Positions 15,925 through 24,653 of a DNA stretch of 64,000 bases are shown piece by piece. Below the pieces are notes generated by a model that had not been told where the DNA came from, made no database searches, and worked only from the letters and a program-made list of their open reading frames with translations. The position numbers were made by a program, and so were the translations under genes. The DNA comes from CAWCCP01 sp963701245 (GTDB lineage: Bacteria > Patescibacteriota > Saccharimonadia > Saccharimonadales > UBA4665). The stretch covers positions 434,001 to 498,000 of the forward strand of contig OY969576.1 in the NCBI GenBank assembly GCA_963701245.1, written 5' to 3'. How positions within the stretch are numbered: position 1 is the first letter of the stretch; every line of letters starts with the position of its first letter.

Positions 15925-16584
15925 CTATGTGGTGTATGGCGATAGTTGACTCGGTAGTTGCAAAGTCGGTTGCAGTGGTTGGTTTTGGTTGACTGGCAAA
16001 GTATCGGCCGACAAGCAACCTGTAAAAGTGGCTCCAGCGACTAGTTGTTCGACTGATTGTAGTCTCGTTTTTTGACGCAGATCTGTCATCCAGCTGATAA
16101 ACGTGGACAAGGAATATGGACCGGCATCTTTCAATGTACCTATGTCTTCTCCCATTGATAATTTTTGTACAATTTGCAATTGATTATGATCGCTTGGATA
16201 CGATTGCGAGGGACCAAATTTTTCAAACTCTATTACATGACTGCCACTGGCATAGAGTAAAAGTGCCCCTTTTGGATTGTCTAAAGAGCTTACCCCCAAT
16301 TTCTGATATATACTTTCAGTCCTTTTATCTACCCATGTTCGAGAATAGTGATGGTTTAAGGCTGTTTCAACGGCTGTATAGCCAAGCATCAGGTGCATGA
16401 GAATGTATAATTCCGCAGAAGTGAACTGATCTATATTCGCTCCCAAAGCTGCAACTCCTCCTAGGAATGCAATCTTTGAAACTTTGCCGTTTACAGGGTC
16501 GTCATCTTCATAGGTAATTATTCTCGTGTCTAAAGGGTGTGCCTCTTTAATGCCTTTTGGTCTGGGTAGATATTGATCAAACAT
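15925..16584 (-). CDS. protein with two LuxR/GerE-like helix-turn-helix units
   Basis: A 219-residue protein. Residues ~52-113 match the LuxR-type HTH layout: FTSAELYILMHLMLGYTAVE, then SRTWVDKRTESIYQKLGVSS and an Ala/Leu helix. Residues ~134-190 repeat the same layout more loosely: LQIVQKLSMGEDIGTLKDAG, SLSTFISWMTDLRQK, then LVAGATFTGCL. The remaining C-terminus is Pro/Gln-rich. There is no receiver domain. A tandem arrangement would bind DNA as an internal dimer. The function and targets are unknown; the palindrome at 15831 is just downstream of its stop. A divergent family cannot be excluded, because the second unit is degenerate. Confidence 0.55.
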   Translation of the reverse strand: MFDQYLPRPKGIKEAHPLDTRIITYEDDDPVNGKVSKIAFLGGVAALGANIDQFTSAELYILMHLMLGYTAVETALNHHYSRTWVDKRTESIYQKLGVSSLDNPKGALLLYASGSHVIEFEKFGPSQSYPSDHNQLQIVQKLSMGEDIGTLKDAGPYSLSTFISWMTDLRQKTRLQSVEQLVAGATFTGCLSADTLPVNQNQPLQPTLQLPSQLSPYTT

Positions 16585-16663
16585 ATAGGTTCGTAACAGT
16601 CATATGGGGAGATAAATTAATTATAAATTAAACTGTGTTAGTTAGTGAGTCAATTAAGTGTTT

Positions 16664-17332
16664 TTATTGTTGAACTATGATTGGTTGAATTGGTTGTGCT
16701 TGATCAAAATACTGGATTAAGGTTAAGGCGAGCCTATCGAAATCTTGAAGTTGACCCATTCGCTCGATCGGAGTTACGATGCCAGCCATTTCCGATGGCG
16801 AGGTAAGTCTATAATCCTTTGCTCTTATTATTTCATCTGTGACTGGATAACCAGTTCTACCGGCGATTATTCTTGGTGGTGCATTTGCAGGTAAAGGTTC
16901 GTTGAAATTATCCGGGGTGAATCTGTGAGTGTAGGCGACTTCTGAAAATTCCTGAGTATTCAGATGAAGAATAACATCTCGGATAATCAATGTATCTTCC
17001 TCTTGTCCGTCATCATTAATAGTTCTAGGTTGATACTCATTAATAATTACTCGTCGTCTATTGTTCCCGAGCGATGGATTGTAGTACTCCGGCAGAGGTA
17101 CTACAGCAAAATATACGAGATTGTCTCCATCGATTAAAGAGTGAAATGTATTAGCATGTTGGTCGGGGGCTTTAGCGAAAAAGCGTTCTCGTAAATCAGC
17201 AGCCATGCTTCTGGCTAATTTTTTTTGCTCAATCGCATCATGTATTCTTTGGAAATAACCTTTAATCACTCCAGGAATCGGATTTCTGGGTTGCTGACCT
17301 ATATCTGTAGACGTTTCCCGTGCAAAACTCAT
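16664..17332 (-). CDS. hypothetical protein, 222 aa
   Basis: I start it at ATG 17332 (MSFARETSTD), ten codons inside the longest frame, because a TATAAT box lies 11 nt upstream. A basic helical N-terminus (residues 20-55, QRIHDAIEQKKLARSMAADL) is followed by a strand-rich centre with LIDGDNLVYFAVVPLPEYY and DTLIIRDVILHLN, and a helical end. No signal peptide or membrane segment. No family recognised. The gene precedes the tandem-HTH gene on the same strand, 80 nt apart. Confidence 0.7.
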   Translation of the reverse strand: MSFARETSTDIGQQPRNPIPGVIKGYFQRIHDAIEQKKLARSMAADLRERFFAKAPDQHANTFHSLIDGDNLVYFAVVPLPEYYNPSLGNNRRRVIINEYQPRTINDDGQEEDTLIIRDVILHLNTQEFSEVAYTHRFTPDNFNEPLPANAPPRIIAGRTGYPVTDEIIRAKDYRLTSPSEMAGIVTPIERMGQLQDFDRLALTLIQYFDQAQPIQPIIVQQ

Positions 17333-17610
17333 ATAGATGACCTTAATTATATAATAGCACAAAAAGTATGATTATGCAAATATTAGTTGTACTAATCCAT
17401 TCAGATTTACTGCAAAAAGCGCTCAAAATATTCTATTGCAAACCAAGTAAATTAACCATATTTACTCGTTCAAATTTTATGACATATTTATATTTAAGTA
17501 AGGTATATTGCTGCTTAAACATCTGTTATGTGTTGAAATAAACTTAAGTAAAAAAAATAGATATTCTTTCGTACAAAATCATTGTTAAAAAACAAAGGGA
17601 GGGATTAAGT

Positions 17611-18166
17611 ATGGCGAAGGATAATGGAGGAAATGGAGGAAGTGTCAGTGAAGTAGAGGTGAACGAGGATGTCGATATATCCTATGTTGCAGGCGTATTT
17701 GATGATGTCCAAACCGCAAAGAATGCGTATAAAACACTAAAAGAGCTTAAACGAGAGGGATTATTAAAAATTGTCGCAGCAGCCTATATGGAGAAGACTG
17801 ATCGAAGCAAATTGAAGGTGCATGAGTATAAAGATTGGCGTGTAGGTGAAGCAGTTGTTGCGGGAGGCATCGTCGGTGCGATAGTTGGCATTGTTGGAGG
17901 CGCCATACTACTTCCCTTGGCAGTCGGAGCACTGGTTGGTGGCTCCTGGGGAGCTGTGTACAATAGGCAAATCGTTGATGAAGAATGGGCGGGGTACGTA
18001 CGCTGAAGCGTTACCACCTGGAACGTCTGCACTTGTGGCAATAGTCGAAGATGACTACGTCGAACTAATCGAAAAAGAACTTATAAAATTGGGAGGAAAG
18101 AAAGTACACAGTGCCGAAATACCTAAAGGTGCGACTTCTGCAATGGAAAAGCCGACCTCGTCATAG
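17611..18166 (+). pseudogene. DUF1269-like glycine-zipper membrane protein, frameshifted
   Basis: The first 129 codons give SYVAGVFDDVQTAKNAYKTL, a basic stretch, then a Gly-rich membrane segment (AVVAGGIVGAIVGIVGGAIL and continuing). Frame 1 then stops. The adjacent frame carries the rest of the family's usual protein: AEALPPGTSALVAIVEDDYV and a Lys-rich end. Removing one G from GGGG at 17991-17994 joins them cleanly as DEEWAGTYAEALPPG. So this is one gene of about 184 residues with a one-base insertion. The start is strongly supported by GGGAGGGATTAAGT before the ATG. The family is thought to be membrane-associated and stress-related, without a known reaction. Confidence 0.7.
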
Positions 18167-18236
18167 GGTTGTGCTACCATATTTGTACGATATTTCTTTA
18201 AATGAAAAGTAAAATAGATTGGTGTGAATTATTGAT

Positions 18237-18860
18237 ATGGCATATCTTGTGCTTATGAGACATGGACAAAGCGAGAGAAACGCAAAAGGTGTCTGGACTG
18301 GTCGATTTGACTCACCTCTAACTGAAAAAGGCAAACAAGAAGCTCGTGATGCCGCAAAGCATTTAAAAGGCATTACTTTTCAGAGAGCATATACGTCAGA
18401 CCTTATAAGGTCTAAACGAACGTTAGAAGAAGTTCTTGCTGAAATGAATCATAAAATGCCGATTACGAAATCACATAAGGCGTTATCCGAAAGAGATTAT
18501 GGTGACTATACTGGACTCAACAAATGGGAAGCGAAAGAAAAACTTGGAGATAAGGAATTTAATGGCATTCGACGTGGTTGGGATCATCATATTCCTAACG
18601 GTGAGACTCTGAAAGATGTCCATGCTAGAGTAGTGCCTTACTATACTCAGAATATTCTCGAAGACTTAAAAAATAATCATAATGTTATCGTTTCAGCTCA
18701 TGGCAATTCGCTACGTGCCTTAGTCAAACATCTAGAAGCAATCCCAAGTGAGGAAGTCCACGCTTTAGAAATTGGCACCGGTGAAATATATATGTACGAG
18801 GTCAATAGCAAAGGTTCAATTATCAATAAGACGATACTAAACAGCGGCAACAAAGCATAA
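18237..18860 (+). CDS. gpmA: 2,3-bisphosphoglycerate-dependent phosphoglycerate mutase
   Basis: Interconverts 3- and 2-phosphoglycerate in glycolysis, in the cytoplasm. At 207 residues it has the histidine-phosphatase core: LMRHGQSERN (phospho-acceptor His9), VWTGRFDSPLTEKG, SDLIRSKRT, LSERDYGDYTGLNK with the Glu that donates a proton, and SAHGNSLRAL with the second catalytic His. The spacing and the ERDYG...NK segment separate it from general acid phosphatases, and E. coli GpmA is only slightly longer. It stands alone on the plus strand, between a damaged membrane gene and a hydrolase gene. Confidence 0.9.
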   Translation: MAYLVLMRHGQSERNAKGVWTGRFDSPLTEKGKQEARDAAKHLKGITFQRAYTSDLIRSKRTLEEVLAEMNHKMPITKSHKALSERDYGDYTGLNKWEAKEKLGDKEFNGIRRGWDHHIPNGETLKDVHARVVPYYTQNILEDLKNNHNVIVSAHGNSLRALVKHLEAIPSEEVHALEIGTGEIYMYEVNSKGSIINKTILNSGNKA

Positions 18861-18945
18861 AAACTAATACACTAAATTGTACAAAAAGTAACTACTATTA
18901 TCTAGAGTATTGATAATTATTAGTTTAGATGATTCAATATTCTAA

Positions 18946-20220
18946 ATGGATAAAGGACGACGAGAAGTACTTGCAATGACGGCTGGCCTAGGCGTAAGCA
19001 TGGCACTTGTAGGTTTGGGCTTAGAAGGCTGTACTAGTAGTGGTAGTAGCAGCTCGCCGAGTCCAACGCTAATTCCTTCAGTGGTGCAGAGTGGTTTTGA
19101 GGTACCTGGTGTAGGCGTTGCATTGGCAGACGGAATGCGAGGCCTAAGTGCACCTGAAATAAGAAACCGACTCCTTGATGTGAAAGGAATTGGCGCCGAT
19201 ACTGTTCGGTTTGATGCCGATTGGTGGACCGTCACCGCTTCGCCGGGTACGAGTGGGATGGAAAATATCAAAAACACGGCCGCCGAAGCCACTCGACTTG
19301 GTTTGCGGTCAATGGTGACAATAACCGGCGTACCTCCTGGGCATCGTTTAGAAAGGTATGGGCAGGCGGAAAATGATCCACCAAGCAGTATTCAAGAGAT
19401 GGGGAGTTTTGCGAAAGCGGTTGTCAGTATGCTTGGTGATCTCGCGATTATGTACGAATACCGTAATGAAACGAATTTGTACTATGATCCTGAGCGCTAT
19501 GCTCAAGAGATAAATCAAATCTATGAGTATATCTATGCGGGCAATAGACATGCACAGTTATCAGTTTGCGGATTGGCACCAGCAGAAAATGCTAGCCCAA
19601 CACTATCACCGGGGACTTTTCTCGACAGAGCTCTTCGAGCAGGCATGAAGAATTTTCACTCAGTTGGTGATCACGTCACTTGTAATCCAGATATACCCGG
19701 TAGTCCTGATGCTTGGAGTGGATTCACTCAACTAGTTGGACCAACACAGCTCCCATACGAATTATCGGTTGTCGATGCATTACGCAGGAATGGAATGTCT
19801 GGATTTCCTGTAAATATTAGCGAATACGCAGTATCTACGTATGGTAACGGACCCAAGGAAAGTCGAGTAGATGATCAAATATTGCAAGAATGGGCCAACA
19901 ACCCAAGCAATGGCTATGCTACTCAAGAATTTCAAGCGGCAAGTATACAAAAGGCCATGACATGGAACTATCTTGCCAGTGGACTGAATGTACTACAGTT
20001 ACTTGTATATACCGACCGCGACAGAGCTTCGATGAACTATCCATATGCCGGAAGACAAGCACCCGCAGCAGCAGAACCTTTTCCGTATGCATTTAATTAT
20101 AACGGTCTATTCACCGCCGAAGGCGACCCTAAATTAATTGTCGCAAATGGTACGTATCAGCATAGCGCAGCTCAATTCCTCGAAATGGCAGCAGCTCGTG
20201 CTCATCATTTCGCGCGTTAA
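18946..20220 (+). CDS. putative lipoprotein glycoside hydrolase (TIM-barrel)
   Basis: A 424-residue exported protein. The N-terminus has GRREVLAM (a weak twin-arginine motif), a hydrophobic core and a lipobox ending LEGC with Cys29, then a Ser-rich linker, so it is probably anchored outside. The rest looks like a GH5/GH39-type barrel: strand DTVRFDADWWTVT, then YRNETN with candidate acid/base Glu175, and VNISEYAV with candidate nucleophile Glu293. The substrate is unknown. A second barrel protein of similar style is at 44982-46184, beside the glycan locus, so both may trim surface or host polysaccharides. The family call is inferred from motifs only. Confidence 0.65.
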   Translation: MDKGRREVLAMTAGLGVSMALVGLGLEGCTSSGSSSSPSPTLIPSVVQSGFEVPGVGVALADGMRGLSAPEIRNRLLDVKGIGADTVRFDADWWTVTASPGTSGMENIKNTAAEATRLGLRSMVTITGVPPGHRLERYGQAENDPPSSIQEMGSFAKAVVSMLGDLAIMYEYRNETNLYYDPERYAQEINQIYEYIYAGNRHAQLSVCGLAPAENASPTLSPGTFLDRALRAGMKNFHSVGDHVTCNPDIPGSPDAWSGFTQLVGPTQLPYELSVVDALRRNGMSGFPVNISEYAVSTYGNGPKESRVDDQILQEWANNPSNGYATQEFQAASIQKAMTWNYLASGLNVLQLLVYTDRDRASMNYPYAGRQAPAAAEPFPYAFNYNGLFTAEGDPKLIVANGTYQHSAAQFLEMAAARAHHFAR

Positions 20221-20280
20221 TACCGTTTTGAATCCCATGCCCTGGTTCTGAACTATGTTATCTTCCAGTCTCTCCACTCA

Positions 20281-20993
20281 TCATTTGAATGAGTGAAATT
20301 GTCTCGAAAATAAATGTATAAATTTCCTACGATGAGCGAACTTCAGAAGGATACGATCACGCCAGAGTAAATCTGTATCAGATACGGATCCGAAATAGAA
20401 AATTTTGGTGAATCGAAGTGCTTGCTGTTCGTTGTATGCAGAACGGGGCCTATCTTCGCCTGAAGCTACGATTGGTAGTAACGCGTCATCGATAATATGA
20501 AAAGCTTTTCTTGCCGCAAGCAAGCACCTAACCATGTGGCCACTAATTTTTGCAGCACCTAATTGCGATGACGATTGGGCAACGATTCCAAGCGGATCGC
20601 TCACTGTATATTCAAAGGGCCGATGTCCAAAAAATCGACTTTGTGCGCTAAAAATCGCATCACTTATCGTGGAATAGGAGTTTGCCTGAACCTTAGTAAT
20701 AACGTTAGGTATTTTTTTATAGCCTTTTCATCTGCATATTTGTCCATCAAAACAGCTTCTCTATCTTTGTAGTGAGGCTTTTTCATGCCTTCTCCTGCTG
20801 CCCAACCACAACTAAATTGAACCCGCACTTGACGAGTAAATTCGCTTTGATGTTTTTGTATATAGTCAAAGGCAGCATCGACCCGACGCTTCCCCATTTC
20901 GCTGATCTGTCTGTGGCCGTCTTTAGCGGGATCACTGCTTCGCCCAAAGACTAAAATATCGTGTGCAATTGCACTCTTCACCATAGCACTCAA
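20281..20993 (-). pseudogene. DUF218 (YdcF/ElyC-like) protein, frameshifted
   Basis: Two minus-strand frames join at a run of seven A (20712-20718). The first gives AHDILVFGRSSDPAKDG, GKRRVDAAFDYI, SCGWAAGEGMKKPHYKDREA. The second continues as PNVITKVQANSYSTISDAIF and DPLGIVAQSSSQLGAAKISGH. This is the DUF218 order: strand plus Gly, then an 'S/D-x-A' helix, then 'A/E-NS-x-(S/T)' and a later H. One more A restores one frame of about 237 codons. The A-AAA-AAA run in phase is also a canonical -1 slip site, so programmed frameshifting is possible though less likely. YdcF-like proteins act on envelope precursors or cofactors; the role here is unknown. Confidence 0.5.
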
Positions 20994-21125
20994 AAACTAA
21001 CTATTTAAAATGTGTGTTTAAAAACCAGTAAAATAACATATTCTTTAAGTATATCAGCTTAACCAATCATTATTTTTAGTGACTGACCCTACAATTTTGC
21101 AGCAAATGGTATACTGGCTACGAGT

Positions 21126-21362
21126 ATGACAGTTAAAAAATTCTTCTTGGCTCTCACGCTAACGTTATTTGTCTATGGTTTTGCTGGTTGGTTTTATATT
21201 GCACAAAATGCGGTGTACCACCCTTGGACTCTACATATGCCATTGACTCATTTTGTATCATTTCCACACGAAGATACGTTTGGGGCAATTTGTTTTGTTG
21301 TTTCGTTTATATCATTTTTAGCGTACAACCTAATACGTTTGACTAATTCCAAGCGCAACTAA
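21126..21362 (+). CDS. small membrane protein, two TM helices
   Basis: Seventy-eight residues with hydrophobic helices at ~6-28 and ~53-73, joined by a loop containing YHPWTLHMPLTHFVSFPHED. The His-rich loop could bind a metal, but this is a guess. A TATACT box lies 10 nt before the ATG. The 3-oxoacyl synthase-like gene begins 54 nt downstream. Confidence 0.7.
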   Translation: MTVKKFFLALTLTLFVYGFAGWFYIAQNAVYHPWTLHMPLTHFVSFPHEDTFGAICFVVSFISFLAYNLIRLTNSKRN

Positions 21363-21416
21363 AACTGCAATATATATTATTGTAAGAATTTCTTTAGCGG
21401 TTTATTAATTATATTT

Positions 21417-22472
21417 ATGATGGCTGAAGTACGTGGTTACTTACCTGCGATTACTGGGGTTGGCTTAGCACTTCCTAGATTGGAGGAAATGGAAACTGAC
21501 CTTGGTCATCGCGCTCGATTAGCCTTTGAAGTAAGAACACACCATCACGACGAAGGTGGACCGTATGCAGTAGACTTGGCTCTTAGAGCAGGACAAATGG
21601 CACTACAGCATAGCCAGCTGGATGGATCAGACATTACGTTACTGTTAGTGGGTAGCGTTACGCAACCGGATGTGCCCGATTATTTAGGGCAAATATCTGC
21701 TGCGCTTGGTGTTCCGTATGAGCAAACTCAGCCTTATGATTTTAACGAATATGGCGGGCTGGCGGGTCTGCAATTGGCGGACGAAATTCTACGAAGTTAT
21801 GCCTCTACCAATCGAACTGACTATAAAGCAGCTAAAATACTTGTACTTGGTATTGATACTCCCTCTACACTGCCAGACATCCCTCATGTTCCAGACGCAA
21901 GATTATTTAGTGATGGCGCAGGGGCAGCAGTACTTCAACCGCAGCAGGACACTCATCCTGCGAGATTTGTCGTACTGAACGGAGTCAGTGAATCTCGGTT
22001 AATTTTACTAAACGCTCGTACTGATACTGATGATAGGGACGCTTATAGGGACGCGGCAAATATAATGCATTTATTGTACGAACAAAATGAGCATGGTTTG
22101 CCCATGAGTGCTTTACATATGGCGGGTTTGTTAGTAGCGAAAATCGCACATGCGAACAAAGCCGGGACACCCAGCGAGTCCATCGATTGGGAACAATTAA
22201 GTTATCATATTTCCGTTCAAATAAACCGAAGAGTTTTGGATTTGGTTGGTCTAGCATTAGAAGTTTCTGAGCAACAAAATGTCGATACTTCAAAATATTT
22301 TAGTCATACTCTGCTCGCAAGTAATCTCATGGCTATCGCCCTACTGTCGCAAACTCAACACGATACATTCGGCATTACAGCTCCGGAACGATTTTTATCA
22401 ACAAGCGTTGGCACTTCGAATCACAGTGCGGCTACAATAATGTCGGCAAAATTTCCGAATAACACAGACTAA
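21417..22472 (+). CDS. KAS III-fold (FabH-like) protein lacking the catalytic cysteine
   Basis: A 351-residue thiolase-fold protein. Evidence for the fold: AVDLALRAGQMALQHSQLDG then a DITLLLVGSVTQPDVPD strand, LFSDGAGAAVLQ at 163-174 (the FGDGAGA signature of KAS III), and ISVQINRRVLDLVG near the expected HQANxRI helix. In active enzymes the nucleophilic Cys follows 'F-D-x-N-A-A'. Here the segment is DFNEYGGLAG (108-117), with Gly in place of Cys. The active His and Asn also appear to be replaced (VQIN for HQAN; SHT for GNT). It is therefore probably not a condensing enzyme. CPR bacteria usually lack fatty acid synthesis, so a non-catalytic or new role fits. The start may be ATG 21417 or 21420. 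Confidence 0.7.
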   Translation: MMAEVRGYLPAITGVGLALPRLEEMETDLGHRARLAFEVRTHHHDEGGPYAVDLALRAGQMALQHSQLDGSDITLLLVGSVTQPDVPDYLGQISAALGVPYEQTQPYDFNEYGGLAGLQLADEILRSYASTNRTDYKAAKILVLGIDTPSTLPDIPHVPDARLFSDGAGAAVLQPQQDTHPARFVVLNGVSESRLILLNARTDTDDRDAYRDAANIMHLLYEQNEHGLPMSALHMAGLLVAKIAHANKAGTPSESIDWEQLSYHISVQINRRVLDLVGLALEVSEQQNVDTSKYFSHTLLASNLMAIALLSQTQHDTFGITAPERFLSTSVGTSNHSAATIMSAKFPNNTD

Positions 22473-22482
22473 GAAAATTTAT

Positions 22483-22866
22483 CTACGTGCTAGCCGAATC
22501 TTTTTTAACAATTGATTTTATCCAGGTAATAACTTCTTCTGGATCTGTCTCACTCTTATTAATGGTTAGGTTAACGCCCTGGGTGAATACTTCACTGTCA
22601 ACATCATAATCGGATATGTTGGTCATAATGACGACCGGTATATCTTTCATTTTTGGATCACTTTTCAATATTTGCAGCATCTCGACACCATTCATTATCG
22701 GCATTTTTATATCGAGGAGAATAACGTCAGGTTTGTATGTCTTAAGCTTTTCAAGTCCTATTTTGCCATTGGTAGCTACTTCGCTTTCGAATCCCTCAAG
22801 TGAAAAAGCTTTTTGGTACATCGTGAAGGTTAAAATATCGTCTTCAACAATTAATATCTTGACCAT
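22483..22866 (-). CDS. single-domain response regulator
   Basis: A CheY-like receiver of 127 residues: LIVEDD at the N-terminus, phospho-acceptor Asp in LLDIKMP (~52), Thr in VVIMTN (~82) and Lys in TINKSE (~104). There is no output domain, so it probably relays phosphate or acts by protein contact. A GGGGAAGG ribosome binding site lies just before the ATG. The gene is tail-to-tail with the KAS-like gene. A similar receiver (61711-62109) sits next to a PAS kinase in this window. Confidence 0.9.
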   Translation of the reverse strand: MVKILIVEDDILTFTMYQKAFSLEGFESEVATNGKIGLEKLKTYKPDVILLDIKMPIMNGVEMLQILKSDPKMKDIPVVIMTNISDYDVDSEVFTQGVNLTINKSETDPEEVITWIKSIVKKDSAST

Positions 22867-22951
22867 GTAAACCTTCCCCGTTATTTTTTAGCAGTATATT
22901 CCCTAACGTTAGCGTTATCAAGCATTAAGTTAGAGCTAAATTAATAAGTGT

Positions 22952-22967
22952 TAGAATAAAGCGCATG
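22952..22967 (+). promoter_or_regulatory. extended -10 box for leaderless membrane gene
   Basis: TG, T, TAGAAT (22952-22957), then 7 nt and ATG 22965. Spacing predicts a leaderless transcript. Confidence 0.5.
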
Positions 22968-23447
22968 GAAACACTAAAATTACGACGACAAGCTGAGGGT
23001 TTAAGTGCCGGACTTATGTTGCAATTTGTTTTAGGCATCGCAGCTAATTTATTCGTCACTATTCCTGCTAACCATCCAGGAAGTCAAGGATCGTCATATG
23101 CAACCAGAAGTGTAGATAGTTTGAATTGGATTTTATCAGGTAAAAGCGGTTGGCAGCTGACTTTTCATGTCTACCTAGGTCTTTTGCTTATAGTGGGCAC
23201 TGGAATTTTACTTGTGCAATCTATTCAATTACATAATATATATTGGCTTAAAATAAGTTCGATTTCTCTTCTTGGTTCTATTGGTGCTTTTTTTAATGGT
23301 CTTGGTTTCGTAGATTTTAATAAGAATATTAGTTCGTTCCTTATGGCGCTATGCTGGGTAATTGCCTTGGGGTCACTTGTTTTTGGGTTGAGTCGATCAA
23401 CGACAAAAAGTGAACTCAAATCTTCCATAAAACGATCATTACGTTAA
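22965..23447 (+). CDS. four-helix membrane protein, unknown
   Basis: A 160-residue protein with hydrophobic helices at about 15-33, 66-86, 92-112 and 122-143, and a basic C-terminal tail (RSTTKSELKSSIKRSLR). The first outer loop has TIPANHPGSQGSSYATRS. No family recognised. Its ATG has a -10 box 7 nt upstream, and the gene is divergent from the lone receiver gene. Confidence 0.75.
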   Translation: METLKLRRQAEGLSAGLMLQFVLGIAANLFVTIPANHPGSQGSSYATRSVDSLNWILSGKSGWQLTFHVYLGLLLIVGTGILLVQSIQLHNIYWLKISSISLLGSIGAFFNGLGFVDFNKNISSFLMALCWVIALGSLVFGLSRSTTKSELKSSIKRSLR

Positions 23448-23532
23448 AAAATCTACTATATGTTTTAATACTGATTCTATATAGTGTATAGTACTCGATT
23501 ACGTATCGAACTCTAGGGAGGGATTAGTACTG

Positions 23533-24072
23533 ATGACTCAAAGACTTTCTTTTGAACAAAAAACCAAATTAGTAGGTAATGATGTGCTTTATCATGGTAG
23601 TAACCGTCGTAATATACCCAATGCTGCGCCGCGTCAAACTGAGTCACTACAACCTAAAAGCGACATTATAGCCGCAACCGAACCTCGCAACGAGGAGAGT
23701 AGTGCACTCTTTAAAAATGATGACGGTGTGGCTCGCTCTAAATTAGAAGTAAATAAAAAATACAATTTTTCGACTAGTTATGCTCTAGATTTGTTTGTCA
23801 TAGTACTACTCGCCTACATAGCCTTTCTAACATCATGGGTTTATATCTGTTTCGGAGCATATCTAATAATGATGTTTACCTTGAAGTACGATTACAAGCG
23901 TATTGTAGTTTCGAGTATTACCTGCGCTATTCTAGTGCCGATCCTTGCAATTACTGGAAGGTCACTTATAGCTAAGTCATTTCTAGTATTCGTAGTTGGT
24001 TTTGCTATCGTTGGTCTTATACGATTTATACTGCAACGGGCAGAGTCGAAAAAGCTTGTGTATAACTCATAG
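23533..24072 (+). CDS. membrane protein with long soluble N-terminus
   Basis: A 179-residue protein. Residues 1-80 are polar and probably disordered, with YHGSNRRNIPNAAPRQ. Then there are three to four hydrophobic helices at ~82-115, 122-142 and 145-165, ending in QRAESKKL. No family recognised. The start is well supported by GGGAGGGATTAG 9 nt before the ATG, the same site type as at 17611 and 46278. Confidence 0.7.
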   Translation: MTQRLSFEQKTKLVGNDVLYHGSNRRNIPNAAPRQTESLQPKSDIIAATEPRNEESSALFKNDDGVARSKLEVNKKYNFSTSYALDLFVIVLLAYIAFLTSWVYICFGAYLIMMFTLKYDYKRIVVSSITCAILVPILAITGRSLIAKSFLVFVVGFAIVGLIRFILQRAESKKLVYNS

Positions 24073-24155
24073 CCCCACTTGTCAATTATTTTATAGTGAT
24101 GTAGTCTACTAGTACAGTATGTGATATAACAAATATTGAGAGGGGGGCACTAAGT

Positions 24156-24494
24156 ATGAGTATATTAGTGAAAGTTAAAGAGAGCGCTATTACACGACGC
24201 ATGCTACTAGCAGCATCAGCGCTCGGCATCGTCGGATTGGTGGGTTTGACGGCTGCGTCTGCTCAATCAATTAGCCATACTGGTCCATTCAGTTGGAATT
24301 CAATCTCATCTTCGAATTCAAAAACTGTCAATGTAACAAAGACTAACAATGTTTCAGTGGTGAACGAGTCTGAGCAATTAAGTTCTTCAGGTAATGCTAC
24401 CGTGCAGAACAACACGAAGGGTGGTTCAGCTACTTCGGGAAGTTCTTCAAATACCTATACCAATACGACTTCGATTGAACTTACAAATAATTAA
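24156..24494 (+). CDS. small secreted protein with Asn/Ser/Thr repeat
   Basis: A 112-residue exported protein. The signal peptide covers residues ~1-37 (basic KVKESAITRRM, hydrophobic core, cleavage near AASAQS). The mature part is short, with NVTKTNNVSVVNESEQLSSS and GNATVQNNTKGGSATSGSSS. About 50 residues align with the extracellular tail of the signal peptidase at 14206-15090. Repeats of this Asn/Val/Ser/Thr kind are common on CPR surface proteins as I recall. The gene has a possible TTGTCA-N17-TAGTCT promoter and a strong GAGAGGGGGG ribosome binding site, and it is followed by a terminator. It is probably abundant on the surface; the role could be adhesion or matrix. Confidence 0.75.
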   Translation: MSILVKVKESAITRRMLLAASALGIVGLVGLTAASAQSISHTGPFSWNSISSSNSKTVNVTKTNNVSVVNESEQLSSSGNATVQNNTKGGSATSGSSSNTYTNTTSIELTNN

Positions 24495-24506
24495 TACTTC
24501 AATTGG

Positions 24507-24530
24507 CACCGTACATTCGGTGTGTTTTTT
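24507..24530 (+). terminator. intrinsic terminator
   Basis: CACCG, a 6-nt loop, CGGTG, TG, TTTTTT. It lies 12 nt after the stop of the small secreted protein. Confidence 0.75.
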
Positions 24531-24556
24531 AACAGACTGACTGTTTTTAAAATTAA

Positions 24557-24653
24557 AATTCATTATCTAATGAATTAAAACTAAACATCGCATACTGGAG
24601 AGCGTTCTCTGCACTATCTGCTATCGCAGAAAATGCGAAAGAGAACGCTTTTT
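24557..24653 (+). terminator. second hairpin group ending in a T-run
   Basis: After the first terminator there are two further stems: AATTCATTA-tc-TAATGAATT (24557-24576), and AGCGTTCTCT (24601-24610) pairing with AGAGAACGCT (24640-24649), with an inner CTGC/GCAG stem and TTTTT at the end. The T-run is on the plus-strand side, although the nearby gene (24652-25749) is on the minus strand. It may be a back-up terminator or the end of a small RNA. Confidence 0.45.
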
